64,000 nucleotides of DNA from positions 186,001 to 250,000 of the forward strand of contig NZ_JANAVF010000006.1 in assembly GCF_024213195.1 (NCBI RefSeq). The letters run 5' to 3'. The notes below the pieces were generated by a model that made no database searches, was not told the DNA's origin, and saw nothing but the letters and a program-made list of their open reading frames with translations. Below are positions 27,110 through 35,684 of the stretch, one piece after another. The stretch's first letter is position 1; each line of letters starts with the position of its first letter. The DNA is from Streptomyces sp. TBY4. Lineage in GTDB: Bacteria > Actinomycetota > Actinomycetes > Streptomycetales > Streptomycetaceae. The position numbers and the translations under genes are program-made.

Positions 27110-28432
27110 GTGATCTCTCGTATCGACCTGCGCGGCAACACCCTCCCCGAGGGTGGCGCCCTGCGCGATCTGCTGCCCCGTGCCGAGTTCGACGTGGAAG
27201 CCGCCCTGGAGAAGGTGCGGCCCATCTGCGAGGACGTCCACCATCGTGGGACGGCGGCGCTGATCGAGTACGCGCAGAAGTTCGACGGGGTGGAGCTCCA
27301 GCAGGTCAAGGTGCCCACGGAGGCCCTGACGGCCGCTCTGGAGCAGCTCGACCCGGCCGTCCGCGCCGCCCTGGAGGAGTCGATCCGGCGCGCCCGGATC
27401 GTGCACCGGAACCAGCGCCGCTCCGAGCACGTCACCCAGGTGGTCCCCGGCGGCACCGTGACCGAGAAGTGGGTTCCGGTGGAGCGCGTGGGGCTGTACG
27501 CCCCGGGCGGCCGCTCGGTGTACCCGTCCTCCGTCGTCATGAACGTGGTCCCGGCCCAGGAAGCGGGCGTGGAGTCCATCGCGCTGGCGTCCCCGCCGCA
27601 GAAGGAATTCGGGGGCCTGCCGCACCCGACGATCCTCGCCGCGTGCGCGCTGCTCGGCGTGGACGAGGTGTACGCGGCCGGCGGCGCCCAGGCCGTCGCG
27701 ATGTTCGCGTACGGCACCGATGAGTGCGCCCCGGCGAACATGGTGACCGGCCCCGGCAACATCTGGGTCGCCGCCGCCAAGCGCTACTTCACCGGAAAGA
27801 TCGGCATCGACACCGAGGCCGGCCCGACCGAGATCGCGGTCCTCGCGGACTCCACGGCCGACCCGGTGCACGTCGCCGCCGACCTGATCAGCCAGGCGGA
27901 GCACGACCCGCTGGCCGCCGCCGTCCTCGTCACGGACTCCGCGGAGCTCGCGGCCGCCGTCGAGAAGGAGCTGGAGCCGCAGGTCGCGGCCACCAAGCAC
28001 ATCGAGGACCGGATCAAGCCCGCCCTGGCCGGCCGCCAGTCCGCGATCGTGCTGGTCGACAGCCTGGAGGACGGGCTCAAGGTCGTCGACGCGTACGGCG
28101 CCGAGCACCTGGAGATCCAGACCGCCGACGCGGCCGCCTGGGCCGCCCGCGTGCGCAATGCCGGCGCGATCTTCGTCGGCCCGTGGTCCCCGGTCTCGCT
28201 CGGCGACTACTGCGCCGGCTCCAACCACGTGCTGCCCACCGGCGGCTGCGCCTGCCACTCCTCGGGCCTGTCCGTGCAGTCCTTCCTGCGCGGCATCCAC
28301 ATCGTCGACTACACGCGCGACGCCCTCGCCGAGGTCACCCACCACGTGGTGACCCTGGCCGAGGCCGAGGACCTGCCCGCGCACGGCGCGGCTCTCAAGG
28401 CACGTTTCGGGTGGAAGGTTCCCCAGGCATGA
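27110..28432 (+). CDS. hisD: Histidinol dehydrogenase
   Basis: The product has 440 residues from a GTG. GLYAPGGRSVYPSSVVMN, GPGNIWVAAAKRYF and DTEAGPTEIAVLAD are diagnostic. SQAEHDP carries zinc- and base-contributing residues, and SNHVLPTGGCA lies near the C-terminus. It oxidises L-histidinol to L-histidine in two NAD-dependent steps. It is the first gene of the histidine operon. Its stop overlaps the hisC ATG. Confidence 0.97.
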   Translation: MISRIDLRGNTLPEGGALRDLLPRAEFDVEAALEKVRPICEDVHHRGTAALIEYAQKFDGVELQQVKVPTEALTAALEQLDPAVRAALEESIRRARIVHRNQRRSEHVTQVVPGGTVTEKWVPVERVGLYAPGGRSVYPSSVVMNVVPAQEAGVESIALASPPQKEFGGLPHPTILAACALLGVDEVYAAGGAQAVAMFAYGTDECAPANMVTGPGNIWVAAAKRYFTGKIGIDTEAGPTEIAVLADSTADPVHVAADLISQAEHDPLAAAVLVTDSAELAAAVEKELEPQVAATKHIEDRIKPALAGRQSAIVLVDSLEDGLKVVDAYGAEHLEIQTADAAAWAARVRNAGAIFVGPWSPVSLGDYCAGSNHVLPTGGCACHSSGLSVQSFLRGIHIVDYTRDALAEVTHHVVTLAEAEDLPAHGAALKARFGWKVPQA

Positions 28433-29592
28433 CCAGCACCAACGACATCACCGACGAAACCGGCACCGGCACCGGCGCCGAGGCCGTCATCGGTATCGAC
28501 GACCTCCCCATCCGGGACGAGCTCCGCGGCAAGACCCCGTACGGCGCCCCGCAGCTGGACGTGCCCGTCCAGCTCAACACCAACGAGAACCCGTACGGGC
28601 TGCCCGAGCCGCTCGTCGCCCGCATCGCCGAGCGCGTGGCCGAGGCCGCCCGCACCCTCAACCGGTACCCCGACCGGGACGCCGTCGAACTGCGCACCGA
28701 GCTGGCCGCCTACCTCACCCGGACCGGCAAGCACCCGGTCGCGCAGGAGAACGTCTGGGCCGCCAACGGCTCCAACGAGGTCCTCCAGCAGCTGCTGCAG
28801 ACCTTCGGCGGGCCCGGCCGCACCGCGATCGGCTTCGAGCCCTCGTACTCGATGCACGCGCTGATCGCGCGCGGCACCGGCACCGACTGGATCTCGGGGC
28901 CGCGCAACGAGGACTTCACCATCGACGTGGAGACGGCCGAGCAGGCGATCGCCGAGCACGCCCCCGACGTCGTCTTCATCACCTCCCCCAACAACCCCAC
29001 GGGCACCGCGGTCGGGGCGGAGACGGTCCTGGCCCTCTACGAGGCGGCGCAGGCGGCCAAGCCGTCCCTCGTCATCGTGGACGAGGCCTACGTGGAGTTC
29101 AGCCACCGGGACTCGCTGCTGCCGCTGATCGAGGGCCGCCCGAACCTGGTGGTCTCCCGGACCATGTCCAAGGCCTTCGGCGCGGCCGGCCTGCGCCTGG
29201 GCTACCTGGCCGCGCACCCGGCCGTGGTCGACGCCGTACAGCTCGTACGCCTGCCGTACCACCTGTCGGCCGTCACCCAGGCGACCGCGCTGGCCGCCCT
29301 GGAATTCACCGACACCCTGCTCGGCTACGTCGAGCAGCTCAAGGCCGAGCGCGACCGCCTGGTCACCGAGCTGCGGGGGATCGGCTACGAGGTCACCGAC
29401 TCCGACTCGAACTTCGTACAGTTCGGCCGGTTCGAGAACTCCCACACCGCCTGGCAGAAGATCCTCGACCAGGGTGTCCTGGTCCGGGACAACGGCGTAC
29501 CGGGATGGCTGCGGGTCACCGCGGGCACCCCGGCCGAGAACGACGCGTTCCTGGAAGCGGTTCGCGCACTGAAGAAGGAGCAGCACGCATGA
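28429..29592 (+). CDS. hisC: Histidinol-phosphate aminotransferase
   Basis: The product has 387 residues. It is a fold-type I PLP enzyme: the LNTNENPYG start, SPNNPTGT, IVDEAYVEF and the PLP lysine in SRTMSKAFGAAGLRLGY. It transfers the amino group to imidazole acetol phosphate. It begins in the hisD stop (ATGA) and ends the same way into hisB. Confidence 0.97.
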   Translation: MTSTNDITDETGTGTGAEAVIGIDDLPIRDELRGKTPYGAPQLDVPVQLNTNENPYGLPEPLVARIAERVAEAARTLNRYPDRDAVELRTELAAYLTRTGKHPVAQENVWAANGSNEVLQQLLQTFGGPGRTAIGFEPSYSMHALIARGTGTDWISGPRNEDFTIDVETAEQAIAEHAPDVVFITSPNNPTGTAVGAETVLALYEAAQAAKPSLVIVDEAYVEFSHRDSLLPLIEGRPNLVVSRTMSKAFGAAGLRLGYLAAHPAVVDAVQLVRLPYHLSAVTQATALAALEFTDTLLGYVEQLKAERDRLVTELRGIGYEVTDSDSNFVQFGRFENSHTAWQKILDQGVLVRDNGVPGWLRVTAGTPAENDAFLEAVRALKKEQHA

Positions 29593-30182
29593 GCCGCATC
29601 GGACGGGTCGAACGGACCACGAAGGAGACCTCGGTCCTCGTCGAGATAAACCTCGACGGCACCGGCAAGGTCGACGTCTCGACGGGCGTGGGCTTCTACG
29701 ACCACATGCTCGACCAGCTCGGCCGCCACGGCCTCTTCGACCTCACGGTCAAGACCGAGGGCGACCTGCACATCGACAGCCACCACACCATCGAGGACAG
29801 CGCCCTCGCGCTCGGCGCCGCCTTCAAGCAGGCCCTCGGCGACAAGGTCGGCATCTACCGCTTCGGCAACTGCACCGTGCCGCTCGACGAGTCCCTCGCG
29901 CAGGTGACCGTCGACCTGTCGGGCCGCCCGTACCTCGTGCACACCGAGCCCGAGAACATGGCGCCGATGATCGGCACGTACGACACGACGATGACCCGGC
30001 ACATCTTCGAGTCCTTCGTCGCGCAGGCCCAGATCGCCCTGCACATCCACGTGCCGTACGGCCGCAACGCCCACCACATCGTGGAGTGCCAGTTCAAGGC
30101 GCTCGCCCGGGCCCTGCGCTACGCCGCCGAGTTCGACCCGCGCGCCGCCGGGATCCTGCCCTCCACGAAGGGCGCCCTCTAG
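29589..30182 (+). CDS. hisB: Imidazoleglycerol-phosphate dehydratase
   Basis: The product has 197 residues, the monofunctional form. The metal-ligand His clusters are all present: DHMLDQLGRHG, DSHHTIEDSALALG, DTTMTRHIFES and NAHHIVECQFKALARAL. It converts IGP to imidazole acetol phosphate. It overlaps hisC by four bases. Confidence 0.97.
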   Translation: MSRIGRVERTTKETSVLVEINLDGTGKVDVSTGVGFYDHMLDQLGRHGLFDLTVKTEGDLHIDSHHTIEDSALALGAAFKQALGDKVGIYRFGNCTVPLDESLAQVTVDLSGRPYLVHTEPENMAPMIGTYDTTMTRHIFESFVAQAQIALHIHVPYGRNAHHIVECQFKALARALRYAAEFDPRAAGILPSTKGAL

Positions 30183-30183
30183 C

Positions 30184-30351
30184 GTGAACGGGCTCAACAC
30201 GATCCTGATCTTCCTCGGCCTCTTCCTGGCCGGTGGCGCGTATTCCTTCAAGAAACAGGACATCTCCACCTCCGTCGTCGTCCTGCTCGGCCTCGCCTCC
30301 GTGATGTGCCTGGTCGCCGGAGTGCTGCGGATCCAGGGAATTTGGGAGTGA
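30184..30351 (+). CDS. Small two-helix membrane protein in the his operon
   Basis: The product has 55 residues from the GTG at 30184, one base after the hisB stop. It begins VNGLNTILIFLGLFLAGGAY, then a short basic loop SFKKQD, then a second helix (TSVVVLLGLASVMCLVAGVL) and RIQGIWE. Its TGA overlaps the hisH GTG. The coupling on both sides, with two hydrophobic segments and the basic loop between them, supports a real protein. Function unknown. Confidence 0.8.
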   Translation: MNGLNTILIFLGLFLAGGAYSFKKQDISTSVVVLLGLASVMCLVAGVLRIQGIWE

Positions 30352-30998
30352 GCACCTTGGCCCCCACCAAGAAGGTCGTGGTCTTCGACTACGGCTTCGG
30401 CAACGTCCGCTCCGCCGAGCGCGCCCTCGCGCGCGCCGGCGCGGACGTGGAGATCACCCGCGACTACGACAAGGCCATGGACGCCGACGGACTCCTCGTC
30501 CCCGGCGTCGGAGCCTTCTCCGCCTGCATGCAGGGGCTCAAGGACGCGCGCGGCGACTGGATCATCGGCCGCCGGCTCTCCGGCGGCCGCCCGGTCATGG
30601 GCATCTGCGTCGGCATGCAGATCCTCTTCGAGCGCGGCATCGAGCACGGCGTGGAGACCGAAGGCCTCGACGAGTGGCCCGGCACGGTCGGCCCGCTCCA
30701 GGCCCCGATCGTCCCCCACATGGGCTGGAACACCGTGGACGCCCCGGCCGACAGCCAGGCCTTCGCCGGCCTCGACGAGGACGCCCGCTTCTACTTCGTG
30801 CACTCCTACGCGGCCCACGACTGGTCGCTGGAAGTCACCAACCCGCTGATCAAGGCCCCCAAGGTCACCTGGGCCACGCACGGCGAGCGGTTCGTCGCGG
30901 CGGTGGAGAACGGGGCCCTGTGGGCCACCCAGTTCCACCCCGAGAAGTCCGGGGACGCCGGCGCCCAGCTCCTCACCAACTGGATCGAGACCCTCTGA
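30348..30998 (+). CDS. hisH: Imidazole glycerol phosphate synthase, glutaminase subunit
   Basis: The product has 216 residues from the GTG that overlaps the small membrane-protein gene. It is a class I glutamine amidotransferase: nucleophile Cys in MGICVGMQILFE, FVHSYAA, and the His-Glu pair in FHPEKSGDAG. It supplies ammonia to HisF. Confidence 0.96.
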   Translation: MSTLAPTKKVVVFDYGFGNVRSAERALARAGADVEITRDYDKAMDADGLLVPGVGAFSACMQGLKDARGDWIIGRRLSGGRPVMGICVGMQILFERGIEHGVETEGLDEWPGTVGPLQAPIVPHMGWNTVDAPADSQAFAGLDEDARFYFVHSYAAHDWSLEVTNPLIKAPKVTWATHGERFVAAVENGALWATQFHPEKSGDAGAQLLTNWIETL

Positions 30999-31732
30999 TG
31001 ACGACGTCGAAGAAGCTCGAACTGCTCCCCGCCGTCGACGTCCGCGACGGCCAGGCCGTCCGGCTCGTGCACGGCGTGTCCGGCAGCGAGACCTCCTACG
31101 GCTCCCCGCTCCAGGCCGCCCTGGCCTGGCAGTCCGCCGGCGCCGAATGGCTGCACCTGGTCGACCTCGACGCCGCCTTCGGCACCGGTGACAACCGCGC
31201 GCTCGTCGCGGAGATCACCGGCGCCATGGACATCAAGGTCGAGCTGTCCGGCGGCATCCGCGACGACGCCACGCTCGCCGCGGCCCTCGCCACCGGCTGC
31301 ACCCGCGTCAACCTCGGCACCGCCGCCCTGGAGACCCCCGAGTGGGCCGCCAAGGCCATCGCCGAGCACGGCGACAAGATCGCTGTCGGCCTCGACGTGC
31401 GCGGCACCACCCTCAAGGGCCGCGGCTGGACCAGCGAGGGCGGGGACCTCTACGAGACCCTCGCGCGCCTGGACTCCGAAGGCTGCGCCCGGTACGTCGT
31501 CACCGACATCGGCAAGGACGGCACCCTCACCGGCCCCAACCTGGAGCTGCTGACCAACGTCTGCGCCGCCACCGACCGGCCCGTCGTCGCCTCCGGCGGC
31601 ATCTCCTCCCTCGACGACCTGCGCGCACTGGCCGGGCTCGTCGGGGCCGGCGTCGAGGGCGCCATCGTAGGCAAGGCCCTGTACGCCAAGGCGTTCACGC
31701 TCGAAGAAGCCCTGAAGGTGGTCTCCGCATGA
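30998..31732 (+). CDS. priA: Bifunctional ProFAR/PRA isomerase PriA
   Basis: The product has 244 residues and a TIM barrel. LLPAVDVRDGQAVRLVHG carries the catalytic Asp, GGIRDD and LGTAALETPEW follow, the second catalytic Asp is in VTDIGKDGTLTGPN, and ASGGISSLDDL binds phosphate. In Streptomyces this enzyme does both the HisA and TrpF reactions. No trpF is present among the trp genes here, consistent with that. ATG overlaps the hisH stop by one base. Confidence 0.94.
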   Translation: MTTSKKLELLPAVDVRDGQAVRLVHGVSGSETSYGSPLQAALAWQSAGAEWLHLVDLDAAFGTGDNRALVAEITGAMDIKVELSGGIRDDATLAAALATGCTRVNLGTAALETPEWAAKAIAEHGDKIAVGLDVRGTTLKGRGWTSEGGDLYETLARLDSEGCARYVVTDIGKDGTLTGPNLELLTNVCAATDRPVVASGGISSLDDLRALAGLVGAGVEGAIVGKALYAKAFTLEEALKVVSA

Positions 31733-32133
31733 GTTCTGAGAACAACTCCGCCGTCCGCCGCATCTCCTCCGGCGGCCCCTACGAGGACGTCCTCGGCTAC
31801 TCCCGCGCCGTGCAGCTCCCCAATGGCCTCGTCCTGGTCTCCGGCTGCACCGGGGCCGACGCGGGCGGCCCGTACGACCAGACGATGAAGGCCTTCAGCG
31901 TGGCCTTCGCCGCCCTGGAGCAGGCCGGGCTCGGCCCCGAGCACGTGGTCCGCACCCGCATGTACCTCACGCACGCCCGTGACGTGGACGAGGTCGGCCG
32001 CGCCCACAGCGAGCTCTTCGACAAGGTCCGCCCCGCCTCGACGCTCCTCATCGTCAACGGGTTCGTCGACCCGAGCATGGTCGTCGAGGTCGAGGTCGAG
32101 GCCTTCGGCCCCGTCGGGGGAGGCGCGGAATGA
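31729..32133 (+). CDS. RidA (YjgF/UK114) family protein
   Basis: The product has 134 residues. It has the RidA fold: YSRAVQLPNGLVLVSGCTG, VVRTRMYLTHARDVDEVGRAH with the substrate-carboxylate Arg, and STLLIVNGFVDPSMVVEVEVEAF. It is coupled by ATGA overlaps to both priA and hisF. RidA proteins hydrolyse reactive enamines/imines made by PLP enzymes, so a housekeeping role beside HisC is reasonable. Confidence 0.9.
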   Translation: MSSENNSAVRRISSGGPYEDVLGYSRAVQLPNGLVLVSGCTGADAGGPYDQTMKAFSVAFAALEQAGLGPEHVVRTRMYLTHARDVDEVGRAHSELFDKVRPASTLLIVNGFVDPSMVVEVEVEAFGPVGGGAE

Positions 32134-32885
32134 CCCTCGCCGTACGGGTGATCCCCTGCCTGGACGTGGACAACGGCCGCGTGGTCAAGGGAGTCAATTT
32201 CCAGAACCTGCGCGACGCCGGCGACCCCGTCGAGATGGCCAAGCTCTACGACGCCGAAGGCGCCGACGAGCTGACCTTCCTCGACATCACCGCCTCCTCC
32301 GGCAACCGGGAGACGACCTACGACGTGGTGCGCCGCACCGCCGAACAGGTCTTCATCCCGCTGACCGTGGGCGGCGGCGTCCGCACCGCCGACGACGTGG
32401 ACAAGCTGCTGCGGGCCGGCGCCGACAAGGTCGGCGTGAACACCGCCGCCATCGCCCGCCCCGAACTCATCCAGGAGATCGCGGAACGCTTCGGCCGGCA
32501 GGTATTGGTCCTGTCCGTCGACGCGCGCCGCACCACCTCCGGCTCCTTCGAGGTGACCACCCACGGCGGCCGGCAGAGCGCCGGCATCGACGCCGTCGAG
32601 TGGGCACACCGGGCGGCCGAGCTGGGCGCCGGGGAAATCCTGTTGAACTCGATGGACGCCGACGGTACCAAGGACGGCTACGACACCGAGATGATCGCGG
32701 CCGTGCGCAAGCACGTCACGGTCCCGGTGATCGCCTCGGGCGGCGCGGGCAGGCTCGCGCACTTCCCGCCGGCGATCGCGGCGGGCGCCGACGCGGTGCT
32801 CGCGGCGTCCGTGTTCCACTTCGGCGACCTGCGCATCGGCCAGGTCAAGGACGCGCTGAGGGAAGCGGGCCACCCGGTCCGCTGA
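32130..32885 (+). CDS. hisF: Imidazole glycerol phosphate synthase, cyclase subunit
   Basis: The product has 251 residues and a TIM barrel. The catalytic Asp is in VIPCLDVDNGRVVKGVNF, the second in LNSMDADGTKDGYD, and the phosphate loops are FLDITASSGNRET and ASGGAGRLAHF. It joins HisH ammonia to PRFAR, giving IGP and AICAR. It is the last gene of the coupled his cluster. Confidence 0.97.
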   Translation: MTLAVRVIPCLDVDNGRVVKGVNFQNLRDAGDPVEMAKLYDAEGADELTFLDITASSGNRETTYDVVRRTAEQVFIPLTVGGGVRTADDVDKLLRAGADKVGVNTAAIARPELIQEIAERFGRQVLVLSVDARRTTSGSFEVTTHGGRQSAGIDAVEWAHRAAELGAGEILLNSMDADGTKDGYDTEMIAAVRKHVTVPVIASGGAGRLAHFPPAIAAGADAVLAASVFHFGDLRIGQVKDALREAGHPVR

Positions 32886-32913
32886 GGCCTGCTTCGCCCG
32901 TGGGGGGCCCGCA

Positions 32914-34134
32914 GTGAACGCGAACGTGTGGCGGGACGGCAACGTCCTGCGCTGGCTGGCCGCCTACGGGGCTTCGCTCGTCGGGGACGGGGTCTACTTC
33001 CTCGCCCTCGGCTGGGCGGCCGCCCAGGCGGCCGGACCGGCCGAGGTCGGCCTGGTCATGGCGGTCGGCGCGATACCGAGGGCGCTCCTCATGCTGGGCG
33101 GCGGGGTGATCGCCGACCGCTTCGGACCCCGGCTGGTGGTGATCTCCTCCGACGCGGTGCGGTGCGCCGTCGTCCTGGCCCTGGCGCTCGTCCTCGCCCT
33201 CGGCTCCCCGGGCCTGTGGGTCCTCGTCCTCGTCGCCCTGGTCTTCGGCATCGTGGACGCGCTGTTCATGCCGGCCGTCGGCGCGCTGCCGCCGAGGATC
33301 GCCGGCCCCGGGCAGCTGGTACGGGTCCAGGGGCTGCGCAGCCTCGCCGAACGCGTCGGGCACACCGCCGGGCCGCCGGTGGCGGGGCTGGCGATGGGGC
33401 TCGGCGGGCCGGCGTCGGCCTTCGCGGTGGCGGCGGCGCTGTTCGGGGTCTCGCTGGTGCTGCTGATGGCGGTACGGATCGCCCCGCTGCCGGCTCCGGC
33501 CGCGGCCTCCCCCTCGGGGGAGAGCCCCTGGCGGCAGCTCCGCTCCGGACTCGGCTACATCCGGCGGCACGGGCTGATCGGGCCCCTCGTCCTGTCCGGG
33601 GCGCTGAGCCAGCTGGGCACCTCCGCGCCGCTGACCCTGGGGCTGATCCTCGTCTCCGAGGAGCGCGGGTGGGGGCCCGGCGGGGTCGGCTGGATCATCG
33701 GCGGGATGGGTCTGGGCGCGGCGTCGAGCGCGCTGCTGCTCACCCTGATCCCGAAGTTCCCCCGGGCCGGGGCCATCCAGAACCTCACCCTCATCGTCGG
33801 CTCGGCCGGCATCGGCGGGCTGGTCCTGGCGCCGAGCCTGCCGGTGGCCGTGGGGCTGGCGGTGCTGACGGGGCTCGTCTGCGGGATCTGCGGCGGCCTG
33901 GCCATCGCCCTCATCCAGACCGCCACGGATCCCTCGTACCTGGGCCGGGTCAGCTCGGTCATGGCCTTCACGGCGGTCGGCCTGGCCCCGCTGGCCTATC
34001 CCGTCTTCGGCCTCGCCGCCGACCTGTGGGGGGTCACCCCGGTGTTCCTGGCGGGCGGAGCGGTGAGCATGGCCGGAGCGATAGTCGGCACCTCGGCCCC
34101 CGCGGTCCGCCGAGCGGAACTCGCCCTGGCCTGA
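32914..34134 (+). CDS. Major facilitator superfamily transporter
   Basis: The product has 406 residues from a GTG and about 12 membrane helices. GGGVIADRFGPR is the MFS motif A between helices 2 and 3, and LRSLAERVGHTAGPPVAGL fits helix 5. It resembles the enterobactin-exporter/MFS-3 type of drug efflux proteins. It lies 28 bases after hisF and may share its transcript. Substrate unknown. It ends at the paired intergenic repeat. Confidence 0.88.
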   Translation: MNANVWRDGNVLRWLAAYGASLVGDGVYFLALGWAAAQAAGPAEVGLVMAVGAIPRALLMLGGGVIADRFGPRLVVISSDAVRCAVVLALALVLALGSPGLWVLVLVALVFGIVDALFMPAVGALPPRIAGPGQLVRVQGLRSLAERVGHTAGPPVAGLAMGLGGPASAFAVAAALFGVSLVLLMAVRIAPLPAPAAASPSGESPWRQLRSGLGYIRRHGLIGPLVLSGALSQLGTSAPLTLGLILVSEERGWGPGGVGWIIGGMGLGAASSALLLTLIPKFPRAGAIQNLTLIVGSAGIGGLVLAPSLPVAVGLAVLTGLVCGICGGLAIALIQTATDPSYLGRVSSVMAFTAVGLAPLAYPVFGLAADLWGVTPVFLAGGAVSMAGAIVGTSAPAVRRAELALA

Positions 34135-34135
34135 C

Positions 34136-34245
34136 CCTGCGGGGCCGTCCCCGACCCGCCCTTCCACCGTTCCCCGGGCTCCGCCCGGACCCCCCTGGGG
34201 CTCCGCCCCAGACCCCGCGCCTCAAACGCCGGCGAGGCTGGATGT
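34136..34245. repeat. GC-rich intergenic repeat, copy 3
   Basis: Same order as copies 1 and 2: CCCTGCGGGG, CCGCCCTTCC-like segment, CCGGGC/GCCCGG hairpin, TGGGGC/GCCCCA hairpin and CTCAAACGCCGG. It is the left arm of a large inverted pair with copy 4 in the 413-base gap between the convergent MFS and TIGR03085-like genes. Confidence 0.8.
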
Positions 34246-34266
34246 GGCCGGCGCCGCAGCCAAGAC

Positions 34267-34399
34267 CAGCCCCTCCGGCGTTTGAGGAGCGGGGGTCCGG
34301 GGGCCGGCCCCCGGCAACGGCGCCGCACGCGGCAACGGGTCCGGGGCGGAGCCCCGGGGAACGGGCGAAGGGCGGGTAGGGGACCCAGCCCCCGCAGGG
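34267..34399. repeat. GC-rich intergenic repeat, copy 4 (inverted)
   Basis: The reverse complement of the family: CCGGCGTTTGAGG first, then GGGGCGGAGCCCC, then GGGCGGGTAGGGGAC and CCCCGCAGGG. It faces copy 3 across about 21 bases. It contains an extra CCGGGGGCCGGCCCCCGG hairpin. The rest of the gap (34400-34547) is GC-rich with no visible gene. Confidence 0.8.
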
Positions 34400-34547
34400 C
34401 CGAGCCAGCCGCACCCGCCCACCGGCACCCACGCCAGACGGCAGTGGCGCCCGCGCCGACCAGCCACCGCCGGACGGAGTCCGGCGCAGCGGCGCGAAGC
34501 CGGGGAGGCCCGCCAGGGCCGAGCCGCGCGAGCGGCGCAAAAAAAAT

Positions 34548-35180
34548 TCAAATGCCGAGCTGGGTCACCGTGAGCTTGGCGACCGCCTCCTTCGGGCCGT
34601 CCAGTTCCACCGCGGCAGCGTCCTGGCGGCCGAAGCAGAAGAGCGTCAGCTCACCCGGCTCGCCCGTGACCGTCACCACCGGCGCCCCCTTGTGGGCCAC
34701 CGCCGTCTGGCCGTTCGGGCGGCGCAGGACCAGGCCCACGGGGGAGCGGCGGCCCGTGAGGCGGGCGAGCCTTTCCAGGCGGGACCAGAGGGAGTCGGAG
34801 AAGACCGGGTCCAGCACCCGCGGGGACCAGTCCGGCTGGGCGCGCCGGACGTCCTCCGCGTGGACGTAGAACTCCACCGCGTTCGCCGCCTCGTCGATCT
34901 GCTTCAGGGAGTAGACGGACATCTTCGGCGGGCCCGTGCGGATCAACTGGATGAGTTCCTCGTACGGCTTGGCCGTGTACTCCTCCATCGCCTTGTCCAG
35001 GCGGGCCTTCAGCACGTTCAGCAGCAGTCCGCCCGCCGCGTCCGGGCGACGCTCCCGGACCACCACGTGCGCGGCGAGCTCCCGCGTCCGCCAGCCGTCG
35101 CACAGCGTCGGCGCCTCCGGGCCGGCGGACTCCAACAGGTCGGCCAGCAGCAGTCGTTCACGCTTCGCATGGGTAGACAT
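34548..35180 (-). CDS. TIGR03085-family/mycothiol-dependent isomerase-like protein
   Basis: The product has 210 residues from the ATG at 35180. The N-terminal half is a DinB/MDMPI-like bundle (TLCDGWRTRELAAHVVVRERRPDA; NAVEFYVHAEDVRRAQPDW, with His positions compatible with a metal). The C-terminal half is an alpha/beta domain ending VTVTGEPGELTLFCFGRQ. Enzymes of this superfamily often use mycothiol, but activity here is inferred. A run of eight Ts follows the stop on this strand. Confidence 0.82.
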   Translation of the reverse strand: MSTHAKRERLLLADLLESAGPEAPTLCDGWRTRELAAHVVVRERRPDAAGGLLLNVLKARLDKAMEEYTAKPYEELIQLIRTGPPKMSVYSLKQIDEAANAVEFYVHAEDVRRAQPDWSPRVLDPVFSDSLWSRLERLARLTGRRSPVGLVLRRPNGQTAVAHKGAPVVTVTGEPGELTLFCFGRQDAAAVELDGPKEAVAKLTVTQLGI

Positions 35181-35272
35181 GCGGGCCAGCCTACGGCTGG
35201 AACCCGCCCCGTGCCTGCCCATCAGGCGGACAGGGATCCTTGATCGTCCCCCGGGCCCGGCACAATGGCCCC

Positions 35273-35653
35273 ATGAGTACGTCCTCCCTCGATCCCGCCA
35301 TCGCCGCCCGCCTCAAGCGCTCCGCGGACGGTCTGGTCCCGGCCATCGCCCAGCAGTACGACACCGGTGAGGTGCTCATGCTCGGCTGGATGGACGACGA
35401 GGCCCTGCACCGCACCCTGACCACCGGCCGTTGCACGTACTGGTCGCGCAGCCGTCAGGAGTACTGGGTGAAGGGGGACACTTCCGGCCACTTCCAGCAC
35501 GTGAAGTCCGTCGCGCTCGACTGCGACGCCGACACCGTGCTCGTCAAGGTGGACCAGGTCGGCGCGGCCTGCCACACCGGTGCCCGGACGTGTTTCGATG
35601 CCGACGTCCTCCCCCTGGCCGGTCCCTCCGGCCCCACCGCCGAAGCCGAATAG
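35273..35653 (+). CDS. hisI: Phosphoribosyl-AMP cyclohydrolase
   Basis: The product has 126 residues, monofunctional. MLGWMDDEALHRTL, TYWSRSRQEYWVKGDTSGH, the zinc/Mg cluster LDCDADTVLVKVDQ and ACHTGARTCF define the family. It opens the PR-AMP ring. trpE starts 31 bases downstream, so histidine and tryptophan genes are linked on one transcript. Confidence 0.96.
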   Translation: MSTSSLDPAIAARLKRSADGLVPAIAQQYDTGEVLMLGWMDDEALHRTLTTGRCTYWSRSRQEYWVKGDTSGHFQHVKSVALDCDADTVLVKVDQVGAACHTGARTCFDADVLPLAGPSGPTAEAE

Positions 35654-35684
35654 CCGAAGCCGATCACAAGTAAGGTCCCACGCC

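Noticed and set aside
34539..34546. Run of eight Ts (minus strand) after the TIGR03085-like gene as a terminator
   Set aside because: There is no stable hairpin directly before it on that strand. It is notable in this GC-rich sequence but not sufficient.
35654..35684. Tryptophan attenuator before trpE
   Set aside because: The gap after hisI is only 31 bases and contains no leader frame with Trp codons.
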